A stretch of DNA of 64,000 nucleotides from Caballeronia fortuita (lineage in GTDB: Bacteria > Pseudomonadota > Gammaproteobacteria > Burkholderiales > Burkholderiaceae), in assembly GCF_001544835.2 (NCBI RefSeq), contig NZ_FCNX02000007.1, forward strand, positions 304,634 through 368,633. The letters are read 5' to 3'. Shown here piece by piece: positions 21,707 to 31,359 of this stretch. The first letter of the stretch is position 1. Each line of letters starts with the position of its first letter. A program made the position numbers and the translations under genes. Under the pieces are notes generated by a model. It made no database searches. It worked only from the letters and a program-made list of their open reading frames with translations, and was not told the DNA's origin.

Positions 21707-22018
21707 TTACGCGTTGATCGCGTCGATGCGCAGTTCGGTGTAGTTCTGGCGATGGCCAGCGTGCTTTTGGTAGTGCTTCCGGCGACGCATCTTGAAGATG
21801 GTCACTTTCTTGTGACGACCTTGGGACACGACGGTAGCCTTGACGGAAGCCCCACTGACCAGCGGCGTACCGAACTGAATCGATTCGCCTTCGCCTACTG
21901 CGAGAACCTGGTCGAGCGTGATTTCAGCGTCAATGTCTGCCGGTATCTGTTCTACTTTAAGTTTTTCGCCAACGGCAACTTTGTACTGCTTGCCGCCGGT
22001 TTTTATGACCGCGTACAT
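21707..22018 (-). CDS. rplU: 50S ribosomal protein L21
   Basis: A 103-residue 23S rRNA-binding protein. The N-terminus [14 protein letters not shown] and the C-terminal [19 protein letters not shown] are diagnostic. The start is ATG 22018, the conserved family start; an ATG 12 bases upstream is less likely. The gene begins a transcript from a near-consensus promoter at 22098-22126. Confidence 0.97.
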   Translation of the reverse strand: MYAVIKTGGKQYKVAVGEKLKVEQIPADIDAEITLDQVLAVGEGESIQFGTPLVSGASVKATVVSQGRHKKVTIFKMRRRKHYQKHAGHRQNYTELRIDAINA

Positions 22019-22039
22019 TGAGAACCTCACTCAGAATTC

Positions 22040-22059
22040 TTTCCCGCTCGCGCGGGAAA
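22040..22059 (-). other. Hairpin in the rplU leader
   Basis: TTTCCCGC pairs perfectly with GCGGGAAA around TCGC, between the rplU promoter and start codon. It could be a site for autoregulation by L21 or only an RNA stabiliser. Confidence 0.5.
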
Positions 22060-22097
22060 CTTCACATTTCCCACGCACCACGCGGGGAAAACACGCG

Positions 22098-22126
22098 ATT
22101 ATACATAGGGTTACGCTCGACGTCAA
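22098..22126 (-). promoter_or_regulatory. Near-consensus sigma-70 promoter of rplU-rpmA
   Basis: TTGACG (22121-22126) and TATAAT (22098-22103) on the minus strand are separated by exactly 17 bp. The predicted leader is about 70 nt. Confidence 0.8.
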
Positions 22127-22311
22127 AGTGTGATGGCGATGCGCGCACGTCTGGCACCGCGCGCGGACCGGAGCCGAACCTCGGCGAAAACGAAGCGAAA
22201 AGTCAGCGAACCGTATCCGAATTTCGCCGACGTCGCACGAATCGAAACACCCGAACCCCGTCGTCTGTCGGATTCGCCTTATAATCCGCCGGATTACCTT
22301 TTTTGCCGATC

Positions 22312-23304
22312 ATGTCGTCGACCGCCACTTCCTCTCCCAACGCCGCCGCACTGCTCGCCCCGATCGCCGAGGACATGCAGCAGGTCAATCGCGTCATCCG
22401 GCAGCGCCTGGCATCAGAAGTGATGCTGATCAACCAGATCTCGGAGTACATCATCGGCGCGGGCGGCAAGCGGTTGCGCCCCGCGTTGCTGCTGCTCGTG
22501 TCCGGGGCGCTGGGCGACACGACCGGTCATCGTCACGAACTCGCGGCCGTGGTGGAATTCATTCACACGGCGACGCTGCTGCACGACGACGTCGTCGACG
22601 AATCCGATCTGCGGCGTGGCCGCAAGACCGCCAATGCGCTTTTCGGCAATGCGGCGAGCGTGCTCGTCGGCGACTTTCTGTATTCGCGCTCGTTCGAGAT
22701 GATGGTGAGCGTCGGCAAGATGCGCGTGATGGAGATTCTGTCGGTTGCGACCAACATCATCTCCGAGGGCGAAGTCCTGCAACTGCTCAACATGCACGAT
22801 CCGGACGTCGACGAAGCGCGCTACATGCAGGTGATCCGCTACAAGACGGCGAAGCTTTTCGAGGCGGCGGCGCAGCTCGGCGCGGTGCTCTCGGGCTCGG
22901 ACGCGCGCACCGAAGCGGCGGCGGCGGAGTTCGGGCGGCGCATCGGCACGGCGTTCCAGATCATGGATGACTGGCTCGACTACACCGGCACGCCCGAATC
23001 GATGGGCAAGAACGCCGGCGACGACCTGCGCGAAGGCAAGCCCACGTTACCGCTCATCTATCTGATGGAGCACGGCACGCCGGAGCAGGCGGCGCTCGCG
23101 CGCGAGGCGATCGAGCAAGGCGGCACGGACCGCTTCGACACGATCTTCCATGCAATCACCACATCCGGCGCGCTGGACCACACGCTGGAGTGCGCGCGAA
23201 AGGAAGCACAGGCGGCGGCAAATGCGATTTCTTCATTTCCCTCTTCCATCTATAAAGAGAGCCTGCTAGAATTATGTTCTTACTCGACGGCAAGACAGTC
23301 TTAA
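22312..23304 (+). CDS. ispB: Polyprenyl (octaprenyl) diphosphate synthase
   Basis: A 330-residue trans-prenyltransferase that makes the side chain of ubiquinone. The first aspartate-rich motif is HDDVVDESD at residues 91-99 and the second QIMDDWLDYTG near residue 218. GGKRLRPAL (51-59) is the conserved pyrophosphate-binding block. The start is ATG 22312; a TTG nine bases upstream is possible. A TATAAT sequence at 22280-22285 is a likely -10. The gene is divergent from rplU, and Coq7 later in the window works in the same pathway. Confidence 0.93.
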   Translation: MSSTATSSPNAAALLAPIAEDMQQVNRVIRQRLASEVMLINQISEYIIGAGGKRLRPALLLLVSGALGDTTGHRHELAAVVEFIHTATLLHDDVVDESDLRRGRKTANALFGNAASVLVGDFLYSRSFEMMVSVGKMRVMEILSVATNIISEGEVLQLLNMHDPDVDEARYMQVIRYKTAKLFEAAAQLGAVLSGSDARTEAAAAEFGRRIGTAFQIMDDWLDYTGTPESMGKNAGDDLREGKPTLPLIYLMEHGTPEQAALAREAIEQGGTDRFDTIFHAITTSGALDHTLECARKEAQAAANAISSFPSSIYKESLLELCSYSTARQS

Positions 23305-23344
23305 ACGAGACTAAAAAGTCGTAGGAGTCCAAGGTGGTCGAATT

Positions 23345-23421
23345 CGGGGTGTAGCTTAGCCTGGTAGAGCGCTACGTTCGGGACGTAGAGGCCGGAGGTT
23401 CGAATCCTCTCACCCCGACCA
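23345..23421 (+). tRNA. tRNA-Pro (anticodon CGG)
   Basis: A 77-nt cloverleaf with CGGGGTG acceptor paired to CACCCCG, then A and an encoded CCA. The anticodon loop TTCGGGA (23377-23383) gives anticodon CGG at 23379-23381, and the T arm contains GGTTCGAATCC. It begins 40 bases after ispB, and a strong terminator follows. Confidence 0.97.
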
Positions 23422-23427
23422 GAATCG

Positions 23428-23464
23428 AAAAAACCCGCATGGTCCGCCATGCGGGTTTTTTATT
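23428..23464 (+). terminator. Rho-independent terminator after tRNA-Pro
   Basis: AACCCGCATGG pairs with CCATGCGGGTT around TCCG, with A and T runs outside. Confidence 0.92.
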
Positions 23465-23563
23465 TTCCGCAGCAAGCCGCTCGCGTTGGCCGAGCGGCCG
23501 AGGGCGGCCTTGTTCGCCCGTCTGTTATATTGCCTCCCATCTCCGCCCCTACTCGATCACCGC

Positions 23564-24853
23564 GTGGACAACCTTCCCTTATGGGCGCAAATTTGCGCCA
23601 TTTTTCTGCTTCTCTTCCTTTCCGGCTTCTTCTCGATCTCCGAAACGTCGATGATGGCGCTCAACCGCCATCGCCTGAAATATCTCGCAAGCCAGGGATC
23701 GCTACGCGCACGCACGACGCAAGGCCTGCTGGCGAAAACCGACCAGCTTCTTTCCGTGATCCTGATTGGCAACAACCTGATCAACACCATCATCCCGGTG
23801 CTCACGACATCGATCGCGCTGCGCACCTTCGGCCATAACAATCTCGTCCTGTCGATCACGACGGGCGTCATCGCGTTCCTGATCATCGTGTTCGCGGAGA
23901 TCGCGCCGAAAATCGTCGGCGCTACCTATCCCGAAAAAGTGGCGCTGCCCGCGAGCCTCGTGCTCGCGCCGCTCATGCGTATCGCGCGGCCGCTCATCTG
24001 GTTCGTGAACCTGTTCGCCAATGCGATTCTCGCCGCGCTGCACATCAACACGCGCACCAAGCGCGACCAGCGCATTTCGCCGGAAGAACTGCGCACCATC
24101 GTGCTGGAAACCGGCAGTTTCATGCCGACCAAACACCGCAGCATTCTGCTCAACTTGTTCGATCTGGAGAACATCACCGTCGACGACGTGATGATCCCGC
24201 GCCGGCGCATCGAAGCACTCGACTTCGACGCGCCTTTCGAGCAGATCCTGCATCAGCTCGAGACGTGCTATCACAACAAGCTCGTTGTCTTCCAGGGCGA
24301 CATCGATCGTGTGCTCGGCATCCTGCACGTGCGCAAGACGCTTTCCGCGCTGCATAACCAGGAGCTCGAACGCGACACGCTGCGCGAACTGCTCACCGAG
24401 CCGTATTTCGTGCCCGCGGGCACGCCGGTCTTCCAGCAGTTGCAATACTTCCAGGAGAGCGGTCAGCGGATCGCGATCGTCGTCGACGAATACGGCGAAT
24501 TGCAGGGGCTCGTCACGCCCGAGGACATCATCGAGGAACTGATCGGCGAATTCACGACGACGATCCCGCGCGGTGCCGGCTCGCGCGGCGGCTGGGACGA
24601 GAACGGCGAGTGCATCGTGGCGGGCAGCATGCCGCTGCGAGAACTGAACCGCTGGCTGCATCTGACGCTGCCGACGGACGGCCCGAAGACGCTCAACGGC
24701 CTGATCCTCGAAACGCTCGAAGACATTCCGGACGGCGACGTTTCCGTGCAGATCGCGAACGTGACGTTCGAAGTCATGCGCAGCGACGATCAGGCGATCC
24801 GCACGGTCAAGATCTTCCGCCCGCTCGCGCCCACGAAACACACGCTGCGTTAG
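23564..24853 (+). CDS. HlyC/CorC-family membrane protein (CorB/YfjD-like, DUF21-CBS)
   Basis: A 429-residue inner-membrane protein. The DUF21/CNNM domain (about residues 5-180) has several hydrophobic segments and the conserved GFFSISETSMMALNRHRL. A pair of CBS domains follows (DDVMIPRRRIEALD; GQRIAIVVDEYGELQGLVTPEDIIEELIGE), then a CorC_HlyC transporter-associated domain. Homologues are linked to magnesium or cobalt resistance or efflux. The start is probably GTG 23564 (VDNLPLWAQ), where the membrane domain begins. The frame stays open to 23486, but that part is not conserved in character. Confidence 0.88.
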   Translation: MDNLPLWAQICAIFLLLFLSGFFSISETSMMALNRHRLKYLASQGSLRARTTQGLLAKTDQLLSVILIGNNLINTIIPVLTTSIALRTFGHNNLVLSITTGVIAFLIIVFAEIAPKIVGATYPEKVALPASLVLAPLMRIARPLIWFVNLFANAILAALHINTRTKRDQRISPEELRTIVLETGSFMPTKHRSILLNLFDLENITVDDVMIPRRRIEALDFDAPFEQILHQLETCYHNKLVVFQGDIDRVLGILHVRKTLSALHNQELERDTLRELLTEPYFVPAGTPVFQQLQYFQESGQRIAIVVDEYGELQGLVTPEDIIEELIGEFTTTIPRGAGSRGGWDENGECIVAGSMPLRELNRWLHLTLPTDGPKTLNGLILETLEDIPDGDVSVQIANVTFEVMRSDDQAIRTVKIFRPLAPTKHTLR

Positions 24854-24924
24854 CCATTCGGACGACTGGGCGTCCGCGTGCGCGGGCGAGATGATCGGAT
24901 CATCTCGACTCCAGGCCCGACGCC

Positions 24925-26091
24925 ATGCTTTCCCCTTCCCGCGATTCCGCATCCGATCACGAGACGCCCGCCGTCTCGCTGCTGACCGACACCTTGCGCG
25001 AAGCCGCCGAGCGCGGCGCGTCCGACATTCACGTCGAGCCAGCCGAGCACGCGTGGCGCATCCGCCTGCGCGTCGACGGCGCGTTGCACGTCTTGAAGCG
25101 CCCGCCGCCTCATTTGCGCGACGCGTTCGTCACGCGGATCAAGGTGCTCGCGCGCATGGACATTGCCGAGCGGCGCGTGCCGCAGGACGGACGGCTGCGC
25201 CTGAATCTGCCGGGCGGACGGATGGGCGACTATCGCGTCAACTCGCTTCCGACGCTCTTCGGCGAGAAGCTCGTGTTGCGGCGGCTCGACGCGCTCCCGC
25301 CCGATCTGTCGCTCGCCGCGCTCGGTCTCGACGACGCGCAAAGCCACTCGGTCGAATCGGCGATACGCGCGCCGCACGGTCTCGTCCTCGTCACCGGCCC
25401 GACCGGAAGCGGCAAAACCCTGTCGCTCTACTGCTTCCTGCAGATGCTCAACGCCGAGGCGCGCAACGTGTGCTCCGTCGAAGATCCCGTCGAAATCCAG
25501 CTCGCGGGCATCAATCAGGTAAGCGTGCGCGAAAAGGCCGGGCTGACCTTCGCCGTGGCGCTGCGTGCGTTCATGCGCCAGGACCCTGACGTCATCATGG
25601 TCGGCGAGATTCGCGACGCCGAAACCGCGGACGTCGCGGTGAAGGCCGCGCAGACCGGGCACCTCGTACTCTCGACCTTGCACACGAACGACGCGCCCGC
25701 CGCGATCGCGCGTCTCATCGATATCGGCGTCGCGCCCTACAACCTCGCTGCCGCGCTCAGGCTCGTCACCGCGCAACGGCTCGTGCGCAAGCTGTGCGAG
25801 TTCTGCCGCGTGCGGTCGGCGCTGCCGCTCGCGGACGGCTTCCATCCGTTCGAGGCGCGCGGTTGTCCGGCGTGTCACGGCATCGGCTATCGGGGGCGCG
25901 TCGGCGTGCATCAGGTGATGCCGGTTTGCGACGACATTCGCGAGCTGATCGTGTCGCGTGCGGCGACGCATGCAATCGCGCGCGCGGCACAGTCGCGCGG
26001 CATGCCCGGCTTGCGCGATGCGGCGTTCGCACGCGTGCGCGAAGGGGTGACGAGCGTCGCCGAAGCGGCCGAAGCGACGGAGGCCGAATGA
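24925..26091 (+). CDS. pilB: GspE/PilB-type assembly ATPase, short form
   Basis: A 388-residue cytoplasmic ATPase that powers pilus or type II pseudopilus assembly. The N-terminal alpha-beta domain begins ASDIHVEPAE (32-41). The RecA-like domain has Walker A GPTGSGKT (158-165), the Asp and His boxes, and Walker B DPDVIMVGEIRD (220-231). A four-cysteine zinc module (CEFC...CPAC) is present near residues 292-314. It lacks the N1 domain of full PilB or GspE, which are usually over 550 residues. The stop codon overlaps the pilC start. Confidence 0.88.
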   Translation: MLSPSRDSASDHETPAVSLLTDTLREAAERGASDIHVEPAEHAWRIRLRVDGALHVLKRPPPHLRDAFVTRIKVLARMDIAERRVPQDGRLRLNLPGGRMGDYRVNSLPTLFGEKLVLRRLDALPPDLSLAALGLDDAQSHSVESAIRAPHGLVLVTGPTGSGKTLSLYCFLQMLNAEARNVCSVEDPVEIQLAGINQVSVREKAGLTFAVALRAFMRQDPDVIMVGEIRDAETADVAVKAAQTGHLVLSTLHTNDAPAAIARLIDIGVAPYNLAAALRLVTAQRLVRKLCEFCRVRSALPLADGFHPFEARGCPACHGIGYRGRVGVHQVMPVCDDIRELIVSRAATHAIARAAQSRGMPGLRDAAFARVREGVTSVAEAAEATEAE

Positions 26092-27293
26092 TGTCCGACG
26101 CGCTCGAAAAGCGCTTCGCCTGGCATGGTCTCGACGCCGAAGGCCGGTCGAAGCGAGGGAAGATCATCGCCAGCGACGCGCTCGCCGCGCGTGCCTCGCT
26201 GCGGCGCGAAGGCATGATCGTCACCGCGCTCGAAACGCTCGGCGCCGCGCCGCCGCCCAAAGCGAAGGCCGCGGACGTAACCGTCTTCACACGGCAGCTC
26301 GCCGGCCTGCTGCGGGCTGGATTACCGCTCGCGGGCGCGCTCGAATTGCTGGGCGGCAGCGCGGCGGGCGGCGGCCTGCCGCGCATCGTCCGCGCACTGG
26401 CGCGCGAAATCACACGCGGCGTGCCGTTTTCGGCGGCGCTGGCGCAGCATCCGGCCGCGTTCGGCGCGTTGTACTGTCAGCTCGTTTCGGTCGGCGAAGT
26501 CGCGGGCGCGTTGCCGACGGTGCTCGCGCGTCTCGCCGACGACCGCGAGCGCGCCGCCTCACAACGGGCGAGACTGCGCGCGGCGCTCACTTATCCGCTC
26601 ATGGTGCTGCTGTTGTCGCTCGCGATCACGGCGGGCTTGCTGATCGGCGTGGTGCCGACCTTCAAGACGATCTTCGACGGCTTCGGCGCCGCGCTGCCCG
26701 CGCCCACGCGTTTCGTGCTCGCGCTTTCGAATGGCGTCGCGCGTGTCGGCGTGCCGGTTGCCGTTGCGCTCGGCTGCGCGGCGGTCGTAGCCTGGAACTG
26801 GATGAAGCGATCACCCGATGCGCGCGAATCCGCCGATCGCGTCGCGCTGCATCTTCCGCTCGCGGGCAAGCTGCTGCGCGCCCTCGCCGTCGCGCGATGG
26901 AGCCGCGCGCTCGGCACGCTGCTTTCGGCAGGCACGCCTTTGTCCGATGCCTTCGACTCGCTCACGCACGCGACCGGAAATCGCGTATTCGACCGCGCCA
27001 CCGTCGATATCGCCGCGCGTCTGCGCAACGGCGAACGGCTCGCGGCCGCAATGCGCGCCTCCGGATGCTTCCCGCAGGACGTCGTGCAGCCGATCGCGGT
27101 CGCCGAAGAGTCCGGCTCGCTCGATGCAATGCTCCTCGATCTCGCCACGCTCGCCGACCGGCAAGTGGACGAGCGCATCGGCGGGTTCGCGAGTCTTTGC
27201 GAACCGATCGTCATTGTCGTGCTGGGCGCGCTCGTGGGCGGCCTCGTCATCGCGATGTATCTTCCTATCATTCAGCTCGGCAACGTGGTGTAG
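26088..27293 (+). CDS. pilC: Type IV pilus/type II secretion inner-membrane platform protein
   Basis: A 401-residue GspF/PilC protein with two repeated T2SSF domains and three hydrophobic membrane segments. Typical motifs are FTRQLAGLLRAGLPLAGALELL in the first half and WSRALGTLLSAGTPLSDAFDSL in the second, with a C-terminal membrane helix. It starts at ATG 26088, overlapping the upstream gene by 4 bases. It works as the cytoplasmic-side platform recruiting the ATPase. Confidence 0.92.
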   Translation: MMSDALEKRFAWHGLDAEGRSKRGKIIASDALAARASLRREGMIVTALETLGAAPPPKAKAADVTVFTRQLAGLLRAGLPLAGALELLGGSAAGGGLPRIVRALAREITRGVPFSAALAQHPAAFGALYCQLVSVGEVAGALPTVLARLADDRERAASQRARLRAALTYPLMVLLLSLAITAGLLIGVVPTFKTIFDGFGAALPAPTRFVLALSNGVARVGVPVAVALGCAAVVAWNWMKRSPDARESADRVALHLPLAGKLLRALAVARWSRALGTLLSAGTPLSDAFDSLTHATGNRVFDRATVDIAARLRNGERLAAAMRASGCFPQDVVQPIAVAEESGSLDAMLLDLATLADRQVDERIGGFASLCEPIVIVVLGALVGGLVIAMYLPIIQLGNVV

Positions 27294-27324
27294 CATCGCG
27301 GGCCAGAGCAACCGTTCGACCATC

Positions 27325-28236
27325 ATGCAGCCTTCGTTCGATCCGTCCACCGCGCATTTCGCGAGCCCCTATCTGGCGGCGTTCGCCGCGCTGCCTGTCG
27401 CCGTGCAGTACGGGTTCGTCATCGTGTTCGGCCTCGTGATCGGCAGCTTTCTGACCGTCGTCGTGCATCGTCTGCCGGTCATCCTCGAACGCGCGTGGCG
27501 CGCGGAAGTGGACGCCGCCGCGCCCGAAGCGCCGAAAGTTCCGGCGGACGCGTACCCCGAGCGCTTCAATCTCGCCGTGCCGCGCAGCGCCTGCCCGCAT
27601 TGCAAGCATGTGTTGCGCGCGTGGGAAAACATTCCGGTCGTAAGCTATCTGGCGCTGCGCGGCCGCTGTTCGGCGTGCGGCGCGCGCGTGAGCCCGCGTT
27701 ATCCGCTCACCGAACTCGCGACAGCCGCGCTCGCGGCGCTCTCGCTTTACGCGTTCGGCCCGGTGTGGCCCGCGCTCGCCGCTTTCGGACTGTGCGCGAC
27801 GCTGCTCACCGCCGGGCTCATCGACTACGACACGCGCTATCTTCCCGATGTGCTGACGCTGCCTTTGCTCTGGGCCGGACTCATCGTCAATTTCGGCGAT
27901 GGCGGTTTCGCGACGCTGCACGATGCCGTGGCCGGCGCGATCGCAGGCTATGTCTTTCTGTGGTGCGTGTACTGGCTGTTCAAGCTCGTGCGCGGCGTCG
28001 AAGGCATGGGTTACGGCGACTTCAAGCTGCTCGCCGCGATCGGCGCCTGGCTCGGCTGGTCGGCGCTCGCGCAAGTGCTGCTTATTGCGGCTGTCGCGGG
28101 CGCCGCGTTCGGCATCGTAGCGACGTGGCGCAAGCGCATGCGTTTCGAGGAGCCGCTTCCATTCGGGCCGTTTCTCGCGGCGGGCGGTGCGATCACGCTT
28201 TTCGTCGGCACGCCGCTCTACGCATTGTTGGGATGA
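27325..28236 (+). CDS. pilD: Prepilin leader peptidase/N-methyltransferase
   Basis: A 303-residue membrane enzyme that cleaves and N-methylates prepilins and pseudopilins. The zinc-binding loop has C90, C93, C115 and C118 (CPHC, CSAC). The likely catalytic aspartates are D167 in [11 protein letters not shown] and D232 in GYGDFK. About eight membrane segments are seen. The start ATG at 27325 is preceded by a 31-base gap from pilC. No prepilin gene is in this cluster; its substrates must be encoded elsewhere. Confidence 0.94.
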   Translation: MQPSFDPSTAHFASPYLAAFAALPVAVQYGFVIVFGLVIGSFLTVVVHRLPVILERAWRAEVDAAAPEAPKVPADAYPERFNLAVPRSACPHCKHVLRAWENIPVVSYLALRGRCSACGARVSPRYPLTELATAALAALSLYAFGPVWPALAAFGLCATLLTAGLIDYDTRYLPDVLTLPLLWAGLIVNFGDGGFATLHDAVAGAIAGYVFLWCVYWLFKLVRGVEGMGYGDFKLLAAIGAWLGWSALAQVLLIAAVAGAAFGIVATWRKRMRFEEPLPFGPFLAAGGAITLFVGTPLYALLG

Positions 28237-28252
28237 TCGAAGGGAGCAACGG

Positions 28253-28858
28253 ATGTTCAGCATTGGCCTCACCGGCGGCATCGGCAGCGGCAAGAGCACG
28301 GTCGCCGATCTCTTCGCGGCGCGCGGCGTTCCGCTGATCGACGCCGATCTGATCGCGCATCAAATCACGGCGCCGGGCGGCGTGGCGATGCCGCTGATCG
28401 CGGGCGAGTTCGGCGACGGTTTTATCGCCGCGGACGGCTCGCTCGACCGCGCGAAAATGCGCGCGCTCGTCTTCGCCGACGACACCGCGAAGGCGCGTCT
28501 CGAAGGCATCGTGCATCCGCTGATTCGCGCCGAGACGGAACGCCAGCGCCTTGCCGCGCAGGGCGCGTATCACATCGTCGTCGTGCCGCTGCTGGTCGAA
28601 TCCGGCGAATGGGCGAGCCGCGTTTCGCGCGTGCTGGTGGTGGACTGTCCTGTCGAGACGCAAATTGCGCGCGTCATGCGGCGCAACGGCTTCACGCGCG
28701 AACAGGTGCTCGCGATCATGGCAAAGCAGGCGTCACGCGAGGCGCGGCTTGCTGCGGCCGACGATATCGTCATCAACAACGAAATCGCCACGCGCGACGC
28801 GCTCGCGCAGCAAGTCGACGCGCTTCACGCGCGATATTTGTCGCTCGCTTCGGCATGA
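28253..28858 (+). CDS. coaE: Dephospho-CoA kinase
   Basis: A 201-residue enzyme for the last step of coenzyme A synthesis. The P-loop GGIGSGKST is at residues 8-16. The substrate region [10 protein letters not shown] and the block [11 protein letters not shown] are typical of CoaE. It begins 16 bases after pilD, with AGGGAG upstream. The order pilD-coaE-zapD-yacG is shared by many proteobacteria. Confidence 0.96.
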   Translation: MFSIGLTGGIGSGKSTVADLFAARGVPLIDADLIAHQITAPGGVAMPLIAGEFGDGFIAADGSLDRAKMRALVFADDTAKARLEGIVHPLIRAETERQRLAAQGAYHIVVVPLLVESGEWASRVSRVLVVDCPVETQIARVMRRNGFTREQVLAIMAKQASREARLAAADDIVINNEIATRDALAQQVDALHARYLSLASA

Positions 28859-29027
28859 AGCGCGTGATCGCCTGAGTTTGCGAAATCGTCGGAAAGTTCC
28901 CGGTTTCGCGTCGAAACGGGCAGTTTGCCGCGCGAATATGCCCCGATTTGCTAGGGTGAGGATGCGGCATTAGAATGTGCTCACTTCCGCTCAAGGAAGC
29001 AACCGACCCACGCCGAGGCGAGCGCGC

Positions 29028-29783
29028 TTGATCCTTTACGAGTATCCCTTCAACGAGCGAATCCGGACGCTGTTGCGCCTCGAGGACCTGTTCGAGCGCT
29101 TCACGTTCTTTCTGACTCAGGAAGACGCGCGGGAACATCACGTCGCGCTCACGACACTCTTCGAGATCGCCGAAGTCGCAGGCCGAACGGATCTCAAGGC
29201 CGATCTGATGAAGGAACTGGAGCGGCAGCGGCAAACGCTGGCGCCGTTTCGCGGCAATCCGGGTATCGAACAGGAAGCGCTCGAAGCCGTGCTCGGCGAA
29301 ATCGAGCAGACGCTTGGCGGTCTGACCGACATGCACGGCAAGACCGGCCAGCATCTCGCTGACAACGAATGGCTCGCGAGCATCCGCAGCCGCACGATCA
29401 TTCCCGGTGGAACGTGCAAGTTCGATCTGCCGTCGTATTACGCCTGGCAGCAGTTGCCCGTCGAGGAGCGTCGCCAGGACATCGCGAAGTGGGTCATGCC
29501 GATGCTCGCACTGCGCGACGCGGCCGCCATCGTACTGCGGCTCGCGCGCGAATCGGGGCAGTCATCGAAAGTCATGGCGATGCAGGGCAGCTATCAGCAG
29601 ATGCTGTCCGGACGCACGTATCAGCTGATGCAGGTGCGCGTTTCGCCGGACACCCGCGTGATTCCGGAAGCGAGCGCGAACAAGTACATGCTGTGGGTGC
29701 GATTCACCGTTCAGGACGGCGATCTGAAACCGCGCGCTGTCGATGTCGACGTGCCGTTTCATCTGACGCTTTGCAGCCTTTGA
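29028..29783 (+). CDS. zapD: Cell division protein ZapD (YacF)
   Basis: A 251-residue cytoplasmic protein that cross-links FtsZ filaments in the Z-ring. The N-terminus [20 protein letters not shown] matches the conserved ZapD start, so the start codon is TTG 29028, with GAGG upstream. The ATG at 28977 would add 17 residues of unrelated composition. The domain order (alpha-helical N half, beta-rich C half ending [10 protein letters not shown]) and length fit the family. FtsZ itself is encoded at 38368. Confidence 0.93.
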   Translation: MILYEYPFNERIRTLLRLEDLFERFTFFLTQEDAREHHVALTTLFEIAEVAGRTDLKADLMKELERQRQTLAPFRGNPGIEQEALEAVLGEIEQTLGGLTDMHGKTGQHLADNEWLASIRSRTIIPGGTCKFDLPSYYAWQQLPVEERRQDIAKWVMPMLALRDAAAIVLRLARESGQSSKVMAMQGSYQQMLSGRTYQLMQVRVSPDTRVIPEASANKYMLWVRFTVQDGDLKPRAVDVDVPFHLTLCSL

Positions 29784-29847
29784 ATCGTGAGCGGTTCGGC
29801 CTCATATGGTCAAATACCGTCCGTAACCGACTCGATTCGCAATCGTC

Positions 29848-30039
29848 ATGACCACTGTCGTCAAATGCCCGACCTGCGGCAAGGATGTCCGCTGGGTTCC
29901 CGAAAACCGCTTTCGCCCGTTCTGCTCGGAGCGTTGCAAGCAGATCGATCTCGGTGCGTGGGCAGCCGAAAAGTACAAGATCGCGGGAAACTCGCAGGAA
30001 ACGCCGCCGGATGAAGATAATCGCGGCGGCCTCAACTAA
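29848..30039 (+). CDS. yacG: DNA gyrase inhibitor YacG
   Basis: A 63-residue zinc protein. Four cysteines in C7-x2-C10 and C26-x3-C30 (CPTC, CSERC) form the treble-clef site of YacG, which binds GyrB and inhibits gyrase. The C-terminal tail is acidic and probably disordered. It follows zapD by 64 bases in the conserved coaE-zapD-yacG order. Confidence 0.95.
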   Translation: MTTVVKCPTCGKDVRWVPENRFRPFCSERCKQIDLGAWAAEKYKIAGNSQETPPDEDNRGGLN

Positions 30040-30054
30040 GCGCCCGAAGCGCCG

Positions 30055-30486
30055 TTATTCGCGCTCTTCCTCTTCGAGCCACTCGAGAATCGGAATGGCT
30101 GCGGGCAGAAGCGGCGCGACATCGACGGGCAGCGTCTGCCAGGCAATCGCCTGCCCCTCGCGCCCGAGCGGCGACCCTTTCCAGCCCGTCACCTTGCAGA
30201 AGAATAGACGCACGTACGCGTGCGGATAGTCGTGCTCGAGCGTGCGCCAGAGCTGACACGCGGTGACGTCGATACCCAGTTCCTCGTGCAGTTCGCGCCC
30301 GAGCGCCGCCTCGACGCTCTCGCCCGGTTCCAGCTTGCCGCCCGGAAATTCCCAGTAACCTTCGTACGGTTTGCCCGGGGGCCGCTGCGCAAGCAGATAG
30401 CGTCCGTCGTGCTGCACCATCACGCCGACGGCGACTTCCGTTACCTTGCGGCCATCGGGCGCGATGTCCGGTTGCGGGCCGGTCAT
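30055..30486 (-). CDS. mutT: MutT-type 8-oxo-dGTP diphosphatase (Nudix)
   Basis: A 143-residue Nudix enzyme likely to remove 8-oxo-dGTP from the nucleotide pool. The Nudix box GGKLEPGE...RELHEELGI is at residues 49-72 with correct spacing. The start is ATG 30486, which overlaps the stop of the upstream ATPase gene as ATGA. It converges with yacG over 15 bases. Full-length MutT is close to this size; other dNTPs could be its substrate. Confidence 0.88.
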   Translation of the reverse strand: MTGPQPDIAPDGRKVTEVAVGVMVQHDGRYLLAQRPPGKPYEGYWEFPGGKLEPGESVEAALGRELHEELGIDVTACQLWRTLEHDYPHAYVRLFFCKVTGWKGSPLGREGQAIAWQTLPVDVAPLLPAAIPILEWLEEEERE

Positions 30487-31346
30487 TGCTTGCGTCCCGA
30501 GCGGTCGCGCGCGAACTGCCACGCCACGCGGCCCGAGCGCGAGCCGCGTTCGAGCGCCCAGACGAGCGCATCGCCGCGCGCGTTCTCGATATCCGCGTCA
30601 TCGCAACCGAAGTGCTTCAGCCAGTGCGCGACGATCGCCAGATAATCGTCCTGCTTGAACGGATAGAAGCTGACCCAAAGACCGAAGCGCTCCGACAGCG
30701 AAATCTTCTCCTCGACGACTTCGCCAGGATGAATCTCGCCATCGGACGTGTGCTTGTACGTCTCGTTGTCGCTCATGTATTCCGGCAACAGATGGCGGCG
30801 GTTGGACGTCGCGTAGATCAGCACGTTGTCCGATTGCGCCGCGACCGAACCGTCAAGCGCCACCTTCAGCGCCTTGTAGCCCGACTCGCCTTCCTCGAAG
30901 GAAAGATCGTCGCAGAAGACGATGAAGCGCTCGGGCCGCGTCGCGATCAGATCGACGATATCGCCGAGATCGTGCAGATCGTCCTTGTCGACTTCGATGA
31001 GCCGCAAACCGTCCTTCGAATACGCGTTCAGACACGCCTTGATCAGCGACGACTTGCCCGTGCCGCGCGCGCCAGTCAGCAGCACGTTGTTCGCCGGCAG
31101 ATTGTTCACGAACTGCTGCGTGTTCTGCTGAATCAGGCTCTTCTGACGGTCGATGTTTTGAAGGTCGTCGAGCGAAATCTGCGAAATGGCGGACACGGGC
31201 TGCAGGAAACCGCGCCCCTGACGCTTGCGCCAGCGAAAAGCCACTGCGGATTCCCAGTCGATATCGGGCGCCGCGGGCGGCAACATGCCTTCGATGCGCG
31301 CCAGTACCGCCTCGGCGCGCGTGAGAAATTGTTCGAGTTTGTCCAT
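30483..31346 (-). CDS. DUF815 AAA-type ATP-binding protein
   Basis: A 287-residue ATPase of the DUF815 family. Walker A is GARGTGKSS (about residues 92-100) and Walker B is RFIVFCDDLSF. YATSNRRHLLPEYMSDN is the conserved sensor region. The role of DUF815 proteins is not established. It is transcribed with argJ upstream (13-base gap) and coupled to mutT downstream by ATGA. Confidence 0.88.
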   Translation of the reverse strand: MDKLEQFLTRAEAVLARIEGMLPPAAPDIDWESAVAFRWRKRQGRGFLQPVSAISQISLDDLQNIDRQKSLIQQNTQQFVNNLPANNVLLTGARGTGKSSLIKACLNAYSKDGLRLIEVDKDDLHDLGDIVDLIATRPERFIVFCDDLSFEEGESGYKALKVALDGSVAAQSDNVLIYATSNRRHLLPEYMSDNETYKHTSDGEIHPGEVVEEKISLSERFGLWVSFYPFKQDDYLAIVAHWLKHFGCDDADIENARGDALVWALERGSRSGRVAWQFARDRSGRKQ

Positions 31347-31359
31347 CGGGTTTCCGCTT

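Noticed and set aside
24887..24907. Palindrome GAGATGATC/GATCATCTC before pilB as a terminator
   Set aside because: A short dyad with no T tract. It could equally be an operator, so no call was made.
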